A stretch of 64,000 bases of DNA from the NCBI GenBank assembly GCA_039196965.1, contig JBCCUK010000004.1, forward strand, positions 62,001 through 126,000. Reading direction: 5' to 3'. Of this stretch, positions 1 to 8,892 are shown one piece after another. Each line of letters begins with the position of its first letter. Positions within the stretch are counted from its first letter, which is position 1. The stretch comes from CALLCD01 sp039196965 (GTDB lineage Bacteria > Pseudomonadota > Alphaproteobacteria > Caulobacterales > Hyphomonadaceae). Below the pieces are notes generated by a model that was given only the letters and a program-made list of their open reading frames with translations, was not told the origin of the DNA and did no database searches. Position numbers and translations under genes: made by a program.

Positions 1-696
1 GCGGTGAGCGGCGCATGGAGGGCAACGCTACTCTCCGCCTTATGCCTATTCGGAGGGACACTGGTCGCCTTCATCCTCTGCATGGTTGATATGGAATGGT
101 TCTGGTCTCTCCAGTCAGGCGGATTGATGGGGGACCGAAACCCGAACGCCTCTACAGATGCACTGAGAGCGACCCTTTATAGCGATGTAACGGATGTCGA
201 CGGAATGCTCAGCGCCTTTTCGGCTCAGCTGTTCTCGAACAATTCCGGCGTTGCTCTGTTTGCGTTTGCCCTTGGTTTCATGTTTGGCATCCCCACGGCC
301 CTGCTGCTCATTTATAATGGGGTCGTTCTCGGTACATTTTATGCGCTGTTCTGGAGCCGCGGGCTCGGCTACGAAGTGACCGGCTGGCTGTTCATTCACG
401 GCGTGACGGAGCTATTCGGCATCGTTCTGGCGGGGGCCGCCGGATTTATGATCGGCGGCGCAGTGGCATTCCCGAGCGATCAGAGCCGTCTCGCCTCGGC
501 TCGTGATAAGGGGCAAACAGCCGCTCTGATTGCCGCCGGGGTCGTGGTTATGATGTTTATCGCCGCGCTGCTCGAAGGGTTCGGGCGACAACTGATCAAT
601 TCAGATTCGGTCCGCTACATCATCGCAATCACAACGGCGATTTTGTGGGCGAGCTATTTTTACCTGCCAAGACGCAAGAGGAAGACACATGTCTGA
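1..696 (+). CDS. SpoIIM/DUF95-like membrane protein, 5' end outside window
   Basis: The C-terminal part of an integral membrane protein resembling the SpoIIM (stage II sporulation M, DUF95) family, which is also found in non-sporulating bacteria. The reading frame is open to the left edge, so the GTG at position 4 is probably not the true start; family members usually have about 100 more residues. Visible are several hydrophobic helices, a Gly/Phe-rich core (FALGFMFGIPTALLLIYNGV) and the conserved histidine segment GWLFIHGVTELFGI. The tail is a basic cytoplasmic end. Its stop overlaps the start of the RDD gene by 8 bases (ATGTCTGA), so the two are translationally coupled. SpoIIM-RDD pairs recur in alphaproteobacteria, often near MoxR/DUF58 genes; those would lie upstream of this window. 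The molecular role is unknown. Confidence 0.8.
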   Translation, partial: AVSGAWRATLLSALCLFGGTLVAFILCMVDMEWFWSLQSGGLMGDRNPNASTDALRATLYSDVTDVDGMLSAFSAQLFSNNSGVALFAFALGFMFGIPTALLLIYNGVVLGTFYALFWSRGLGYEVTGWLFIHGVTELFGIVLAGAAGFMIGGAVAFPSDQSRLASARDKGQTAALIAAGVVVMMFIAALLEGFGRQLINSDSVRYIIAITTAILWASYFYLPRRKRKTHV

Positions 697-1618
697 GACC
701 GTAGCGTCTCCTGAGAACGTCCACAAAGCGCGACGCCGTCGCGCCCGCATGGCCAACCAGGCGCGCGAGAAGAAGACAGTGCGGGAGCTGTTGACCCCGG
801 AAGGGGCCAGGCTGCACCTGCGCATTGCCTCCGCCTCGGAACGCGCCGGCGCTTTCATTATCGATTTCATTATCCTGATCACCGCGCTCATCATTGGGAT
901 ACTGTTGATTGGGTTCGTTGCGCAGGAATTCGGCTTTCAAGGCTGGAACATTGCCGGTGCCGTGGCAATGCTGTTCTCGTTCGTTTTGAGGACATTCTAT
1001 TTCATCTTCTTCGAGATGGGCCGTCGCGCCGCAACTCCGGGCAAACGCCTACTCGGTCTTCGCGTGGCAGCACGAAACGGCGGTCGATTGACAGCGAATG
1101 CCGTCTTCGCCCGGAATTTCATTCGCGAGATTGAGGTCTTCCTCCCTTTATCTTTCCTTCTGAGTGCAAGCGATGACATTAACGGGTTGATCGCCCTCTT
1201 GGGGCTCATCTGGTCAGCTCTTTTTTTGTTCTTTCCCATTTTCAATCGGGACAAGCTGAGAGCCGGAGATATCATTGCGGGCACTTGGGTGATCCATGCG
1301 CCAAAAATGAAGCTCCAGCAGGACATGGCCGCCGGGCAGACAGTGGATTCCACTTCAGGATCCCCTTATGCGTTCACCCATGAGCAGATGGACACATACG
1401 GTGTCTATGAACTCCAGGTTCTGGAAAGTGTTCTGCGCCAATCCAGCGGAAAGACCAAAGCTGAAGTTGCCGAGCAAATCAGGGCAAAAATCGGATGGTC
1501 CGGTATAGAGGGGGAAACCGATAGAGCTTTCCTCGAGGCGTTCTATGCGAGCCTTCGCAAGCACCTAGAACAACGGCTTCTTATGGGCGACCGAAAGACC
1601 GATCAATTCGACACATAA
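689..1618 (+). CDS. RDD family membrane protein
   Basis: A 309-residue RDD-domain protein. A basic cytoplasmic N-terminus (about 60 residues, many Arg/Lys) is followed by the RDD core: a first hydrophobic span starting at AGAFIIDFIILI, a second span near residues 90-115, and the diagnostic RRAATPGKRLLGLRV loop before a third hydrophobic region. The C-terminal 110 residues are soluble and charged. RDD proteins are small multi-span proteins of mostly unknown function, some linked to ion transport. The start codon lies inside the last codons of the SpoIIM-like gene, so the pair forms one operon. The long C-terminal tail is unusual compared with minimal RDD proteins. Confidence 0.85.
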   Translation: MSETVASPENVHKARRRRARMANQAREKKTVRELLTPEGARLHLRIASASERAGAFIIDFIILITALIIGILLIGFVAQEFGFQGWNIAGAVAMLFSFVLRTFYFIFFEMGRRAATPGKRLLGLRVAARNGGRLTANAVFARNFIREIEVFLPLSFLLSASDDINGLIALLGLIWSALFLFFPIFNRDKLRAGDIIAGTWVIHAPKMKLQQDMAAGQTVDSTSGSPYAFTHEQMDTYGVYELQVLESVLRQSSGKTKAEVAEQIRAKIGWSGIEGETDRAFLEAFYASLRKHLEQRLLMGDRKTDQFDT

Positions 1619-1634
1619 ATCAGGGAGGATACGA

Positions 1635-2474
1635 ATGACACCGAAAATACTCTGCGATGGTTTTGCATTTCTCGAAGGCCCGAGATGGCACGACGGCGTG
1701 CTCTGGGTTTCCGACATGCATGGCGATGCTGTGTTCAAGATCTCACTCGATGGCAGCTACGAAAAGGTCATGGATGTTCCCGAACAGCCCTCCGGCCTCG
1801 GATGGCTGCCGAACGGGGACATGTTGATTGTCTCCATGCTCGACAAGAAACTGCTCCGCCGAAAGCCCGACGGGAAAGTAAGCGAGCATGCGGACGTCAG
1901 CGCTCTGGTGCCCCGCAGGATCAATGACATGATCGTAGACACGCTTGGCCGGGCGTGGGTCGGGAATTTCGGATTTCTGTTCGATGAGGGCGAACCGCCC
2001 GCCTCGACTGTACTTGTGCGAGTGGATCCAGATGGCTCATACCATTTCGCCGCGGACAACCTCATGTTTCCGAATGGAATGGTTATCACGGATAATGGGA
2101 AGACATTGGTTGTGGCGGAGACGTTCGGAAGGAAGCTGACAGCCTTCGACATAGACGAGGATAGCATCCTGTCCAACCGTCGGACCTGGGCCGAGATGCC
2201 GGAAAGTGCAGTTCCCGATGGCATATGTCTCGATGCAGAAGGCGGCATCTGGGTGGCTTCACCGACAACAGGCGAAGCCTTACGCTTTGTAGAAGGCGGC
2301 GAGGTAACAAATAGCGTTCAGACAGGTCGTATGGCGATTGCCACTGCCCTTGGCGGTGAAGATGGCAAGACACTTTTCGTCCTCACTTCAGAATCGACCT
2401 CCCGTAAGGAATGCTGCGATGCAGCAAGCGCCAGAGTTGAATATGTCCCGGTAGATGTCGGAGCTGCCGTCTGA
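1635..2474 (+). CDS. SMP-30/gluconolactonase-family protein
   Basis: A 279-residue six-bladed beta-propeller of the SMP-30/gluconolactonase/LRE family. It opens with FLEGPRWHDGVLWVSDMHGD, the typical first blade with the metal-ligand Glu in EGPRW. The middle holds the conserved N-D-M segment (RRINDMIVDTLGRAWVGNFG) and the FPNGM segment, followed by PDGICLDAEGGIWVASP, all expected around the divalent metal site. Family members hydrolyse sugar lactones or related esters; the substrate here cannot be read from sequence. A good ribosome site (GGGAGG) precedes the ATG by 7 bases, and the gene follows the RDD stop by only 16 bases. No signal peptide is present, so it should be cytoplasmic. Confidence 0.88.
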   Translation: MTPKILCDGFAFLEGPRWHDGVLWVSDMHGDAVFKISLDGSYEKVMDVPEQPSGLGWLPNGDMLIVSMLDKKLLRRKPDGKVSEHADVSALVPRRINDMIVDTLGRAWVGNFGFLFDEGEPPASTVLVRVDPDGSYHFAADNLMFPNGMVITDNGKTLVVAETFGRKLTAFDIDEDSILSNRRTWAEMPESAVPDGICLDAEGGIWVASPTTGEALRFVEGGEVTNSVQTGRMAIATALGGEDGKTLFVLTSESTSRKECCDAASARVEYVPVDVGAAV

Positions 2475-2764
2475 ATGCTGCGGCAGTTGCAACTCCTTTA
2501 AGAAACGATAAAGGAAACACGCAGAGCTTCGGCAAAACAGCTTTTCGCCCTGAACGCTGAACAATCACAGAACCGTTGCCAAAATGCCATTGCAGCTTAA
2601 AATCGTCGAGCGTCGATAAATTACATATTCCCCAAGGACACGCATCAGTTCTAATTTGAACACATACGAAAGGCGTAACTAACCAAAGATAGCGTCCGGA
2701 CACTGACCAGCCTGAGGGGAGCTTGGGAGGGTTAGATAAAGAAAAATAACAGGAGGTACAGTCC

Positions 2765-5611
2765 ATGAAATATCCCAGTTTTGCACTCAGAATGTCTTGC
2801 GCGCTTGGCGCTCTGGCATTTGCAACCCCAGCCTTGGCGCAGGATCCGGTCTCGGTTCCTGACCAGGCTGAACAAGACGAACGCACCCTGGATCGGGTCG
2901 TCGTCACAGGCTCATTCATCCGCCGTACGAATCAGGCCGACATCGCATCGCCGGTGACCACCGTTGGCTCCGCAAACATTGCCGAAATTGGCGCGCAAAG
3001 CCTCGCCGACATTACGCAAACTCTCACCATCAATACCGGGGCCCAGAACAACCCCGACGCCTTCACCCAAGGCGGAACGACAGGTACATCAAACATCAAC
3101 CTGCGTGGTCTTGGCCTGCAATCAACACTGGTGCTCCTAAACGGACATCGGCAGGTGCTCAGCGCCCAGCAGACCAATGACGGCGTCAGCTTCGTCGATA
3201 CGAACTCGCTACTCCCACTGATCGCAATCGATCGACTTGAAATCCTCACGGACGGTGCGTCTGCGCTCTACGGCTCTGACGCTGTCGCAGGCGTTGCAAA
3301 CTATATCACAGTCTCGAATTTCGACGGCGTTCGCTTTTCAACAAACTATCAATTCCATACCCCGGACGGACAAAGTCAGGACGATTTCCGGATTGAAGGT
3401 CTCGTCGGAAAGACGTTTGACCGCGGTTCAGTACTCGTTGCAGCGAGTTACAATGATCGATCACCATTGACGACGGAAGAACGTCGCTTGAGCCCGCTTT
3501 TTGGCCCTGATGCATCTTCATTAGGTAATCCCGGCGCGTTTTTCCTTTTACCTCCACCAGGAAGCCCTTTTACCCCCCTCGCTGGAACGCCGATCATTGA
3601 CCCAACGGGTTGTGGCGAACAAGGTGGTAACCCGCTGCTCCTCGCCCCGCCAGTAACGGCACCGGCAGGCCTCGATATCGGTTTTTGCCAATTCGACTTC
3701 GGCAACTTCTTTAATCTTGTTCCAGATGAGCAACGTGTAAACGTTTATGCTGAGGCTGATTTCGAGATTACCGAAAACATCACGGCGTCGATAAACTATA
3801 GCTATGGCGACTTCGATGTGCAGCGCGGCAACTCTCCAACGTTCCCTTTCTTGCAAACGGCAGTAGTTCCAGGCGATGCGCCAACGAACGCATTCTCAGC
3901 AGCCTTCGGTGTTCCGCTCAATTTGAACTTCTTCGGCCGAGCAATCGGCAATGGTGGTCAAGTCTCCCCAGCGGATTTCGAGTCAACGACCAATCGTTTC
4001 ACGATCAAACTGGAGAACGATAATTTCCTGAGAAACGGTTTCTGGGAAATTGCTTATACTCGAGCCGAAAACGACTTCGTATCTTTCACCGAGGACACGG
4101 TCACCGACCGGTTCCAATGCGCCCTGGCCGGCATCCAGGGAACCGACGCGCCGAACCCATCTGCCGGTGGCGCGCAAAACTGCGAAACTTTCGTGGGACT
4201 GGACGGACCAATACCGACAGGACAATTTTTCAACCCATTTGCAACATCATTTGGGGCCGTACCCAATTCTCCTGAGATTCTGGATTTCATCATCGATACG
4301 GGCGTCGATGATGCGACATCGCAGCTCGACGTCGTCGATATTGTGACTGGAACAGAGCTGTTTGATCTGCCAGCAGGACCGTTGGCGATCGCAGCAGGCT
4401 TCCAGTACCGCAATGACCAGCTGACGAGCCGTGTTGACGAAGTCTCAGCAGTAGATGGTTTCGGCTTCCTGATCGGTGGCCAGCCTTTCGATGACAGTAT
4501 CGATGTTTATGCTCTTTTCGCCGAGGTCAGCGTGCCAGTGACAAGCTGGCTCGACATTGACGCAGCTGTGCGGTTTGAGGATTTTGGCGCGAATGGTGGA
4601 ACGACAGTCGATCCGAAAGTCGGCATTTTGATCCGGCCAACTGACAATCTGTCACTGAGAGGAACATATTCTACCTCTTTCCGTGCGCCCACAGTCTTCC
4701 AGCAGTTTGGCCAAAGCACAACGCTGAACAATATTTCTGATCCAGGTCCTGATGGGATTATTGGAACTGAGGACGACGCCGCGAACTCATTTGGAGCGGT
4801 GCGTGCATTTGGCAGCGCTGTTGCAGGAGTCGAGCTGGAGCCGGAAAGCTCTCGCGCCTTCAATGCAGGGATAACCTATGAGCCAATCGAGAACTTGGTT
4901 TTCGATTTCGACTATTATAATTTCGCTTTCGATGATGCGATTACTCAGGTGAACTTCCAGGCCCTCGTACTAGCCAATCCCGTTGACACACGCGTATTCG
5001 AAGGTGGCATTGCCACACAGCCATGTACTGCCGAGTTCACGGTTGTGTGCCGCGCCGGTGATCCAGCCGTCGGTGCAATTACGCAGGTGAACACAAACTT
5101 CACCAATGCAGAAGCGATCGACACAAGTGGTCTCGATTTCAGCGTCCGCTATACCCACGATGCTGGCCGGTGGGGCACGTTTAGTCCATCGCTGGAAGGT
5201 ACGTTCATCATCGACTATGATATCGTGGATCCGACAGCTGGTGATATTGACGGCGAAGGAAATCGTAACTTTACCAATATTGGTGCTCCGACCCCACGGC
5301 TACGTGCCAACCTTGGTCTCACCTATGGCAATGGCCCATTCTTCTACAATTTCTTCGCGAGATATATCGGCGAGCTGGATGATGATCAGAACCCGGGCGC
5401 GCTTGTGGGTGATCAAACCCGTTTCGATATGCAGTGGGGAGTCAACCTCGCTGAGTTTATCGATTTGACGGATTCAGCAGTCTTCACAATTGGTGTGACC
5501 AACCTTACCAATGAGGAGCCGCCATTCGTGAATACTGGCGGTGGTTTTGAATCCCGCGTCCATGACCCCCGCGGGCGCCTGGTCCGCTTCGGTCTTGATA
5601 TTCAATTCTAG
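2765..5611 (+). CDS. TonB-dependent outer-membrane receptor
   Basis: A 948-residue TonB-dependent receptor. A Sec signal peptide (residues 1-26, ending PALAQ) is followed by the plug domain, with RVVVTGSFIRR near residue 45 and the INLRGLGLQSTLVLLNGHR and DGASALYGSDAVAGVANYI plug motifs. The rest is the 22-strand barrel with repeated FDFDYYNF-type aromatic strands, closing in a terminal Phe (RFGLDIQF) as expected for BAM-dependent assembly. The type resembles receptors for peptides, carbohydrates or other organics rather than classic siderophore receptors, but the ligand cannot be told. An AGGAGG ribosome site lies 8 bases before the ATG. It stands alone with a 290-base leader and a terminator behind it. 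No riboswitch was recognised in the leader. Confidence 0.93.
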   Translation: MKYPSFALRMSCALGALAFATPALAQDPVSVPDQAEQDERTLDRVVVTGSFIRRTNQADIASPVTTVGSANIAEIGAQSLADITQTLTINTGAQNNPDAFTQGGTTGTSNINLRGLGLQSTLVLLNGHRQVLSAQQTNDGVSFVDTNSLLPLIAIDRLEILTDGASALYGSDAVAGVANYITVSNFDGVRFSTNYQFHTPDGQSQDDFRIEGLVGKTFDRGSVLVAASYNDRSPLTTEERRLSPLFGPDASSLGNPGAFFLLPPPGSPFTPLAGTPIIDPTGCGEQGGNPLLLAPPVTAPAGLDIGFCQFDFGNFFNLVPDEQRVNVYAEADFEITENITASINYSYGDFDVQRGNSPTFPFLQTAVVPGDAPTNAFSAAFGVPLNLNFFGRAIGNGGQVSPADFESTTNRFTIKLENDNFLRNGFWEIAYTRAENDFVSFTEDTVTDRFQCALAGIQGTDAPNPSAGGAQNCETFVGLDGPIPTGQFFNPFATSFGAVPNSPEILDFIIDTGVDDATSQLDVVDIVTGTELFDLPAGPLAIAAGFQYRNDQLTSRVDEVSAVDGFGFLIGGQPFDDSIDVYALFAEVSVPVTSWLDIDAAVRFEDFGANGGTTVDPKVGILIRPTDNLSLRGTYSTSFRAPTVFQQFGQSTTLNNISDPGPDGIIGTEDDAANSFGAVRAFGSAVAGVELEPESSRAFNAGITYEPIENLVFDFDYYNFAFDDAITQVNFQALVLANPVDTRVFEGGIATQPCTAEFTVVCRAGDPAVGAITQVNTNFTNAEAIDTSGLDFSVRYTHDAGRWGTFSPSLEGTFIIDYDIVDPTAGDIDGEGNRNFTNIGAPTPRLRANLGLTYGNGPFFYNFFARYIGELDDDQNPGALVGDQTRFDMQWGVNLAEFIDLTDSAVFTIGVTNLTNEEPPFVNTGGGFESRVHDPRGRLVRFGLDIQF

Positions 5612-5638
5612 AAGCAGATTTACAATCAATACGAGAAT

Positions 5639-5667
5639 GCCCCGGGCCGATAGCTCGGGGCGTTTTC
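5639..5667 (+). terminator. Rho-independent terminator after the TonB receptor
   Basis: Hairpin with arms GCCCCG (5639-5644) and CGGGGC (5656-5661), extendable by a wobble pair, followed by GTTTTC. It lies 28 bases after the receptor stop and between convergent genes. Confidence 0.75.
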
Positions 5668-5686
5668 ATTTCTGAGCTAAGAGCCC

Positions 5687-6157
5687 TCACATTGCAGGGG
5701 TCGAATGATCTAAAAGCTGTAAATCATTCAATTGGGTAATCAGTTTATCCAGCTCGTTTTGTCCGATCTTGTCTTCAAATCGGGCATTGAACTCTGACGC
5801 CATTAAGGTCAGCTCCTGAAAAATTCTTCTTCCATCGCCAGTCAGTTCCAGATCATGTGTCCGGCGATTGCCCTTGGAATAAAGGCGCTTCAACCAACCT
5901 CGCTCCTGTAGACGGTGGACAGCCCGGGAAATCTTCGTTTTCTCTAAACTGGCTCGCCTGGAAATCTCCACCGCGCTGATAGGTCCATACTGACCGACAT
6001 TGAACAGAACGCGCCACTCAGTCCGCCGCAAGCCATACCGCGCCCCGTACTCCCGTTCAAAAGCCCGCCCGGTCATTTCAGCGGCCTGATAGAGCCGGTA
6101 AGGCAGGAAAGTCTCCATATCAAAGGACAATCGAACATCCTCTCTTGATTGTTGCAT
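5687..6157 (-). CDS. MarR-family transcriptional regulator
   Basis: A winged-helix regulator of the MarR family (156 residues from the ATG at 6157; a TTG at 6163 would add two). The N-terminal dimerisation helix is followed by RRTEWRVLFNVGQYGPISAVEISRRASLEKTKISRAVHRLQERGWLKR, the helix-turn-helix and wing, and then by the RRTHDLELTGDGR wing strand. MarR repressors usually bind a small aromatic or phenolic ligand. The gene is divergent from the VOC/unknown/fumarylacetoacetate-hydrolase operon, 79 bases away, so it is the likely local regulator. A palindrome overlaps its own start codon, suggesting autoregulation. Homogentisate-pathway regulators of this family have the same arrangement, but that assignment is inference. 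Confidence 0.88.
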   Translation of the reverse strand: MQQSREDVRLSFDMETFLPYRLYQAAEMTGRAFEREYGARYGLRRTEWRVLFNVGQYGPISAVEISRRASLEKTKISRAVHRLQERGWLKRLYSKGNRRTHDLELTGDGRRIFQELTLMASEFNARFEDKIGQNELDKLITQLNDLQLLDHSTPAM

Positions 6158-6164
6158 TTGCAAC
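6151..6164. promoter_or_regulatory. Candidate MarR operator palindrome
   Basis: Perfect inverted repeat GTTGCA-TT-TGCAAC. It covers the MarR start codons and sits in the divergent promoter region. The size and symmetry suit a MarR dimer; binding is inferred. Confidence 0.45.
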
Positions 6165-6236
6165 TGTTACATATGCGACATAACCCAGATGCGCAATGCG
6201 AAATAACCACGGCTATGAAACCAAAAAGGGAATGAG

Positions 6237-6788
6237 ATGAGCAAAGCACCTGCCCTGCAAGGCGTTCACCACGTCGCCTATCGCTGCAAAGATGCGAAGG
6301 AGACAGTCGAGTTCTACCACGAAGTTATGGGGATGGATTTCCAGCTTGCTATCGCAGAGGACAAGGTACCTTCAACGGGCGAGCATGATCCGTACATGCA
6401 CATCTTTCTCGACGCCGGAAACGACAATGTGCTGGCCTTCTTCGAACTACCAACCCAGCCCGATATGGATCGCGATCAGAACACTCCTCTCTGGGTCCAG
6501 CATATCGCTTTTAAAGTCGCGACGATGGACGATCTGATGGAGGCAAAACAGCGCGCCGAAGATCACGGCCTCGAAGTCTTGGGGCCCACTAATCATGGTA
6601 TCTTCAAGTCGATCTACTTTTTCGATCCAAATGGCCACCGCATCGAACTGGCCTGCAATACAGCGACGCCGGATCAATTGGCAGAGCTCAAGCGGGTTGC
6701 GCCGGTAATGCTGAAAGAGTGGAGTGAGACAAAGAGAGCGCCGCGCCATGCGGCATGGCTCCACGAAAAAATCGCCGAAGAAGGTTAG
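6237..6788 (+). CDS. VOC (glyoxalase/dioxygenase fold) family protein
   Basis: A 183-residue vicinal-oxygen-chelate protein. It begins GVHHVAYRCKDAKETVEFYH, the first beta-alpha-beta module with an early metal-ligand His, continues with VQHIAFKV (second module His) and ends the fold with KSIYFFDPNGHRIEL, where the Glu is the usual last metal ligand. The fold supports glyoxalases, ring-cleaving dioxygenases and isomerases; the exact reaction is unknown. It is the first gene of an operon with a small unknown protein and a fumarylacetoacetate hydrolase, so it probably acts on an aromatic-ring degradation intermediate. An AAAAGGG ribosome site precedes the ATG by 6 bases. It is divergent from the MarR gene. 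Confidence 0.85.
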   Translation: MSKAPALQGVHHVAYRCKDAKETVEFYHEVMGMDFQLAIAEDKVPSTGEHDPYMHIFLDAGNDNVLAFFELPTQPDMDRDQNTPLWVQHIAFKVATMDDLMEAKQRAEDHGLEVLGPTNHGIFKSIYFFDPNGHRIELACNTATPDQLAELKRVAPVMLKEWSETKRAPRHAAWLHEKIAEEG

Positions 6789-6793
6789 CGCAG

Positions 6794-7042
6794 ATGCCAG
6801 CAAAGCCGGATGATCGGCTATATCGCATCGCGCGGGATGTGCTCTTGCGTATACTGCTAAAGGACACCGAGCTTCATGAGCGTCTAGATGACCCGGACTA
6901 CCGTCAAACATTTCGTTTGAAACTTGGTGACGCCCTTCACAATCGCTACGATTTTTCCGACACACTGCAATCACCTGAGGCCGTGGCCGAAGACATTCTC
7001 GATGCCATTGTCGACATTATCAAAGCTTATCGGGACAACTGA
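6794..7042 (+). CDS. Small conserved-looking protein of unknown function
   Basis: An 82-residue, helix-rich, charged protein (MPAKPDDRLYRIARDVLL at the N-terminus) that I do not recognise. The ATG at 6794 is chosen over the one at 6755 because GAAGAAGG lies 9 bases before it and the upstream one would overlap the VOC gene by 34 bases. It has no cysteines, no signal peptide and no membrane span. It sits 5 bases after the VOC stop and 6 bases before the hydrolase start, so it is clearly cotranscribed with them. It may be an accessory subunit or a chaperone-like partner for one of the two enzymes; nothing in the sequence decides this. Confidence 0.65.
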   Translation: MPAKPDDRLYRIARDVLLRILLKDTELHERLDDPDYRQTFRLKLGDALHNRYDFSDTLQSPEAVAEDILDAIVDIIKAYRDN

Positions 7043-7048
7043 TATCTC

Positions 7049-8080
7049 ATGAAACTTGCTACGCTGAAAAACGGCTCTCGCGATGGTCGTCTGGTTGTCG
7101 TTTCGAAAGATCTCACCAAAGCGACTGATGCCGCCCGCATCGCGCCGACCTTGCAAGCCGCACTCGATAATTGGGACGCGGCTGCTCCAAGACTTGCGCG
7201 TATGGCCGAGGGTGTAGAACTAGGCTCCGTGCCAACCTTTCGCTTCCATGAGAGTGAGTGCGAAAGCCCTTTACCACGGGCTTATCAGTGGGCAGATGGA
7301 TCTGCCTACATCAATCATGTCGAGCTTGTTCGGAAAGCCCGCGGCGCGGAGGTGCCTGAGAGCTTCTATGATGATCCGCTCATGTATCAGGGAGGATCTG
7401 ACGCTTTCCTCGGTCCGCGCGATGATATCCCCCTTGGCGATGTGGCCTGGGGCTGCGACATGGAAGGCGAGATCGCCGTGATTACTGATGATGTGCCCAC
7501 GGGCGTGTCCGAAGCCGAAGCAGCAACTCACATCAAGCTCATCATGCTCTGCAATGACGTGTCACTGCGTGGCCTGATACCGCCGGAGCTTGCCAAGGGT
7601 TTTGGCTTCTTCCAATCCAAGCCGCCGAGCGCCTTCTCCCCCGTCGCCATAACACCCGATGAACTCGGCGAAGCCTGGCGGGACAGCCTGGTCCATCTTT
7701 CGCTCGACGTGGACTACAACGGTGAACCTTTTGGTCGCGCGAATGCCGGCGTAGATGCCACCTTCTCTGTCGCTAGGCTTGTCGCCCACGCGGCAAAGAC
7801 ACGGCCGCTGACAGCGGGCACGGTCATCGGGTCCGGGACAGTTTCCAATAAAAGCCCGGATGGCGGTCCCGGCAAACCCGTCGCCGAGGGCGGCCTCGGC
7901 TATTCCTGCATTGCTGAAATCCGGATGATAGAGAAAATTGCTACAGGAGATTTCAAGACGACCTTCATGAAGCCAGGCGATACCGTTCGCATCGATATGA
8001 AGGACACAACCGGTAAGTCAGTCTTCGGCGCAATTGAGCAAACTGTTACTACTCCCTGGGGCACAGGAAATCCGAAGTGA
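7049..8080 (+). CDS. Fumarylacetoacetate hydrolase-family protein
   Basis: A 343-residue member of the fumarylacetoacetate hydrolase (FAH) superfamily, of the type found beside tyrosine/homogentisate or other aromatic-degradation genes. An N-terminal domain (residues 1-75) precedes the catalytic domain with AYQWADGSAYINHVELVRKARG. The metal-binding motif is D137-M-E139-G-E141, followed by the conserved LCNDVSLR and GFGFFQSKP segments and GSGTVSNK. Members cleave carbon-carbon bonds in acylpyruvates or hydrolyse fumarylacetoacetate, using a Mg or Ca ion. It closes the MarR-linked operon. No homogentisate dioxygenase or maleylacetoacetate isomerase is in the window, so the pathway remains open. 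Confidence 0.9.
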   Translation: MKLATLKNGSRDGRLVVVSKDLTKATDAARIAPTLQAALDNWDAAAPRLARMAEGVELGSVPTFRFHESECESPLPRAYQWADGSAYINHVELVRKARGAEVPESFYDDPLMYQGGSDAFLGPRDDIPLGDVAWGCDMEGEIAVITDDVPTGVSEAEAATHIKLIMLCNDVSLRGLIPPELAKGFGFFQSKPPSAFSPVAITPDELGEAWRDSLVHLSLDVDYNGEPFGRANAGVDATFSVARLVAHAAKTRPLTAGTVIGSGTVSNKSPDGGPGKPVAEGGLGYSCIAEIRMIEKIATGDFKTTFMKPGDTVRIDMKDTTGKSVFGAIEQTVTTPWGTGNPK

Positions 8081-8172
8081 GGGGATTAGCCTCGACGCGA
8101 TGAATCTCTCCCGCGCTTGCCCGGCCTGCGCAGCGCACTAGGTCCCGATTGGTGACAGCAGACAGGCAGGCC

Positions 8173-8892
8173 ATGCTTCAAAAATCGTCCAACCTGCGGA
8201 ACCGACAGGACATCTATGACGACACCGCCTCAAGCTGGTGGTCGGACGATATCAAATGGGTGCGGACGCTCAAGAACATGGTGCCGGGCCGTCTAAAACA
8301 TTTCGACCAGCACATAGACTGGCAAGGCAAGACTGTGCTGGACCTTGGCTCCGCTGGCGGCTTCATGGCTGAGGCAATCGCAAGCCGTGGTGCCCGTGTC
8401 ACCGGCATTGATCCGAGTGAACCTGCCATCGCAGCAGCGCGCGCCCACGCGAGCGCCCATGACCTGAACATCGACTATAATGTCGGCGTCGGTGAATCCC
8501 TTCCATTTAAGGACAACAACTTTGATGCCGTGGTCTGCGTCGATGTTCTGGAACATGTCAGCGATCTCGCCCAGGTCATCGCCGAGGTCGCCCGCGTGTT
8601 GAAGCTGAATGGCCAATTTCTCTTCGATACGATCAATCGTAACCCGATTGCATCCCTCGTGGCGGTTACGGCGGCAGAAGACATACTCGGCCTGCTGCCC
8701 AAAGGCACCCACGATCCAAAAATGTTCATCAAGCCAGCCGAACTGCGCCAGCATCTTGTGAATTCAGGCTTTGACGTCGGCAAATTCACCGGCCTCGGCC
8801 CCATAGGGCTAAACCGGCGCGGCGACTTCATCTTCGGCCGCCTGCCATCGACGACAATCATCTATATGGGCACCGCCATACTCACCGCTTAA
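8173..8892 (+). CDS. ubiG: Ubiquinone 3-O-methyltransferase UbiG
   Basis: A SAM-dependent methyltransferase of the UbiG type, 239 residues from the ATG at 8173; a TTG at 8149 or GTG at 8152 would lengthen it slightly. The N-terminal block RQDIYDDTASSWW is typical of UbiG. SAM motif I is DLGSAGG (residues 57-63), where most homologues have DLGCGGG. Motif II VVCVDVLEHV and the later FDTINRN segment also fit UbiG, as does the GLGPIGLNRRGDF end region. It catalyses both O-methylations in ubiquinone synthesis. It lies 92 bases after the hydrolase gene and may be read from the same transcript or alone. Some other class I methyltransferases look similar, so a specialised paralogue is possible. Confidence 0.8.
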   Translation: MLQKSSNLRNRQDIYDDTASSWWSDDIKWVRTLKNMVPGRLKHFDQHIDWQGKTVLDLGSAGGFMAEAIASRGARVTGIDPSEPAIAAARAHASAHDLNIDYNVGVGESLPFKDNNFDAVVCVDVLEHVSDLAQVIAEVARVLKLNGQFLFDTINRNPIASLVAVTAAEDILGLLPKGTHDPKMFIKPAELRQHLVNSGFDVGKFTGLGPIGLNRRGDFIFGRLPSTTIIYMGTAILTA

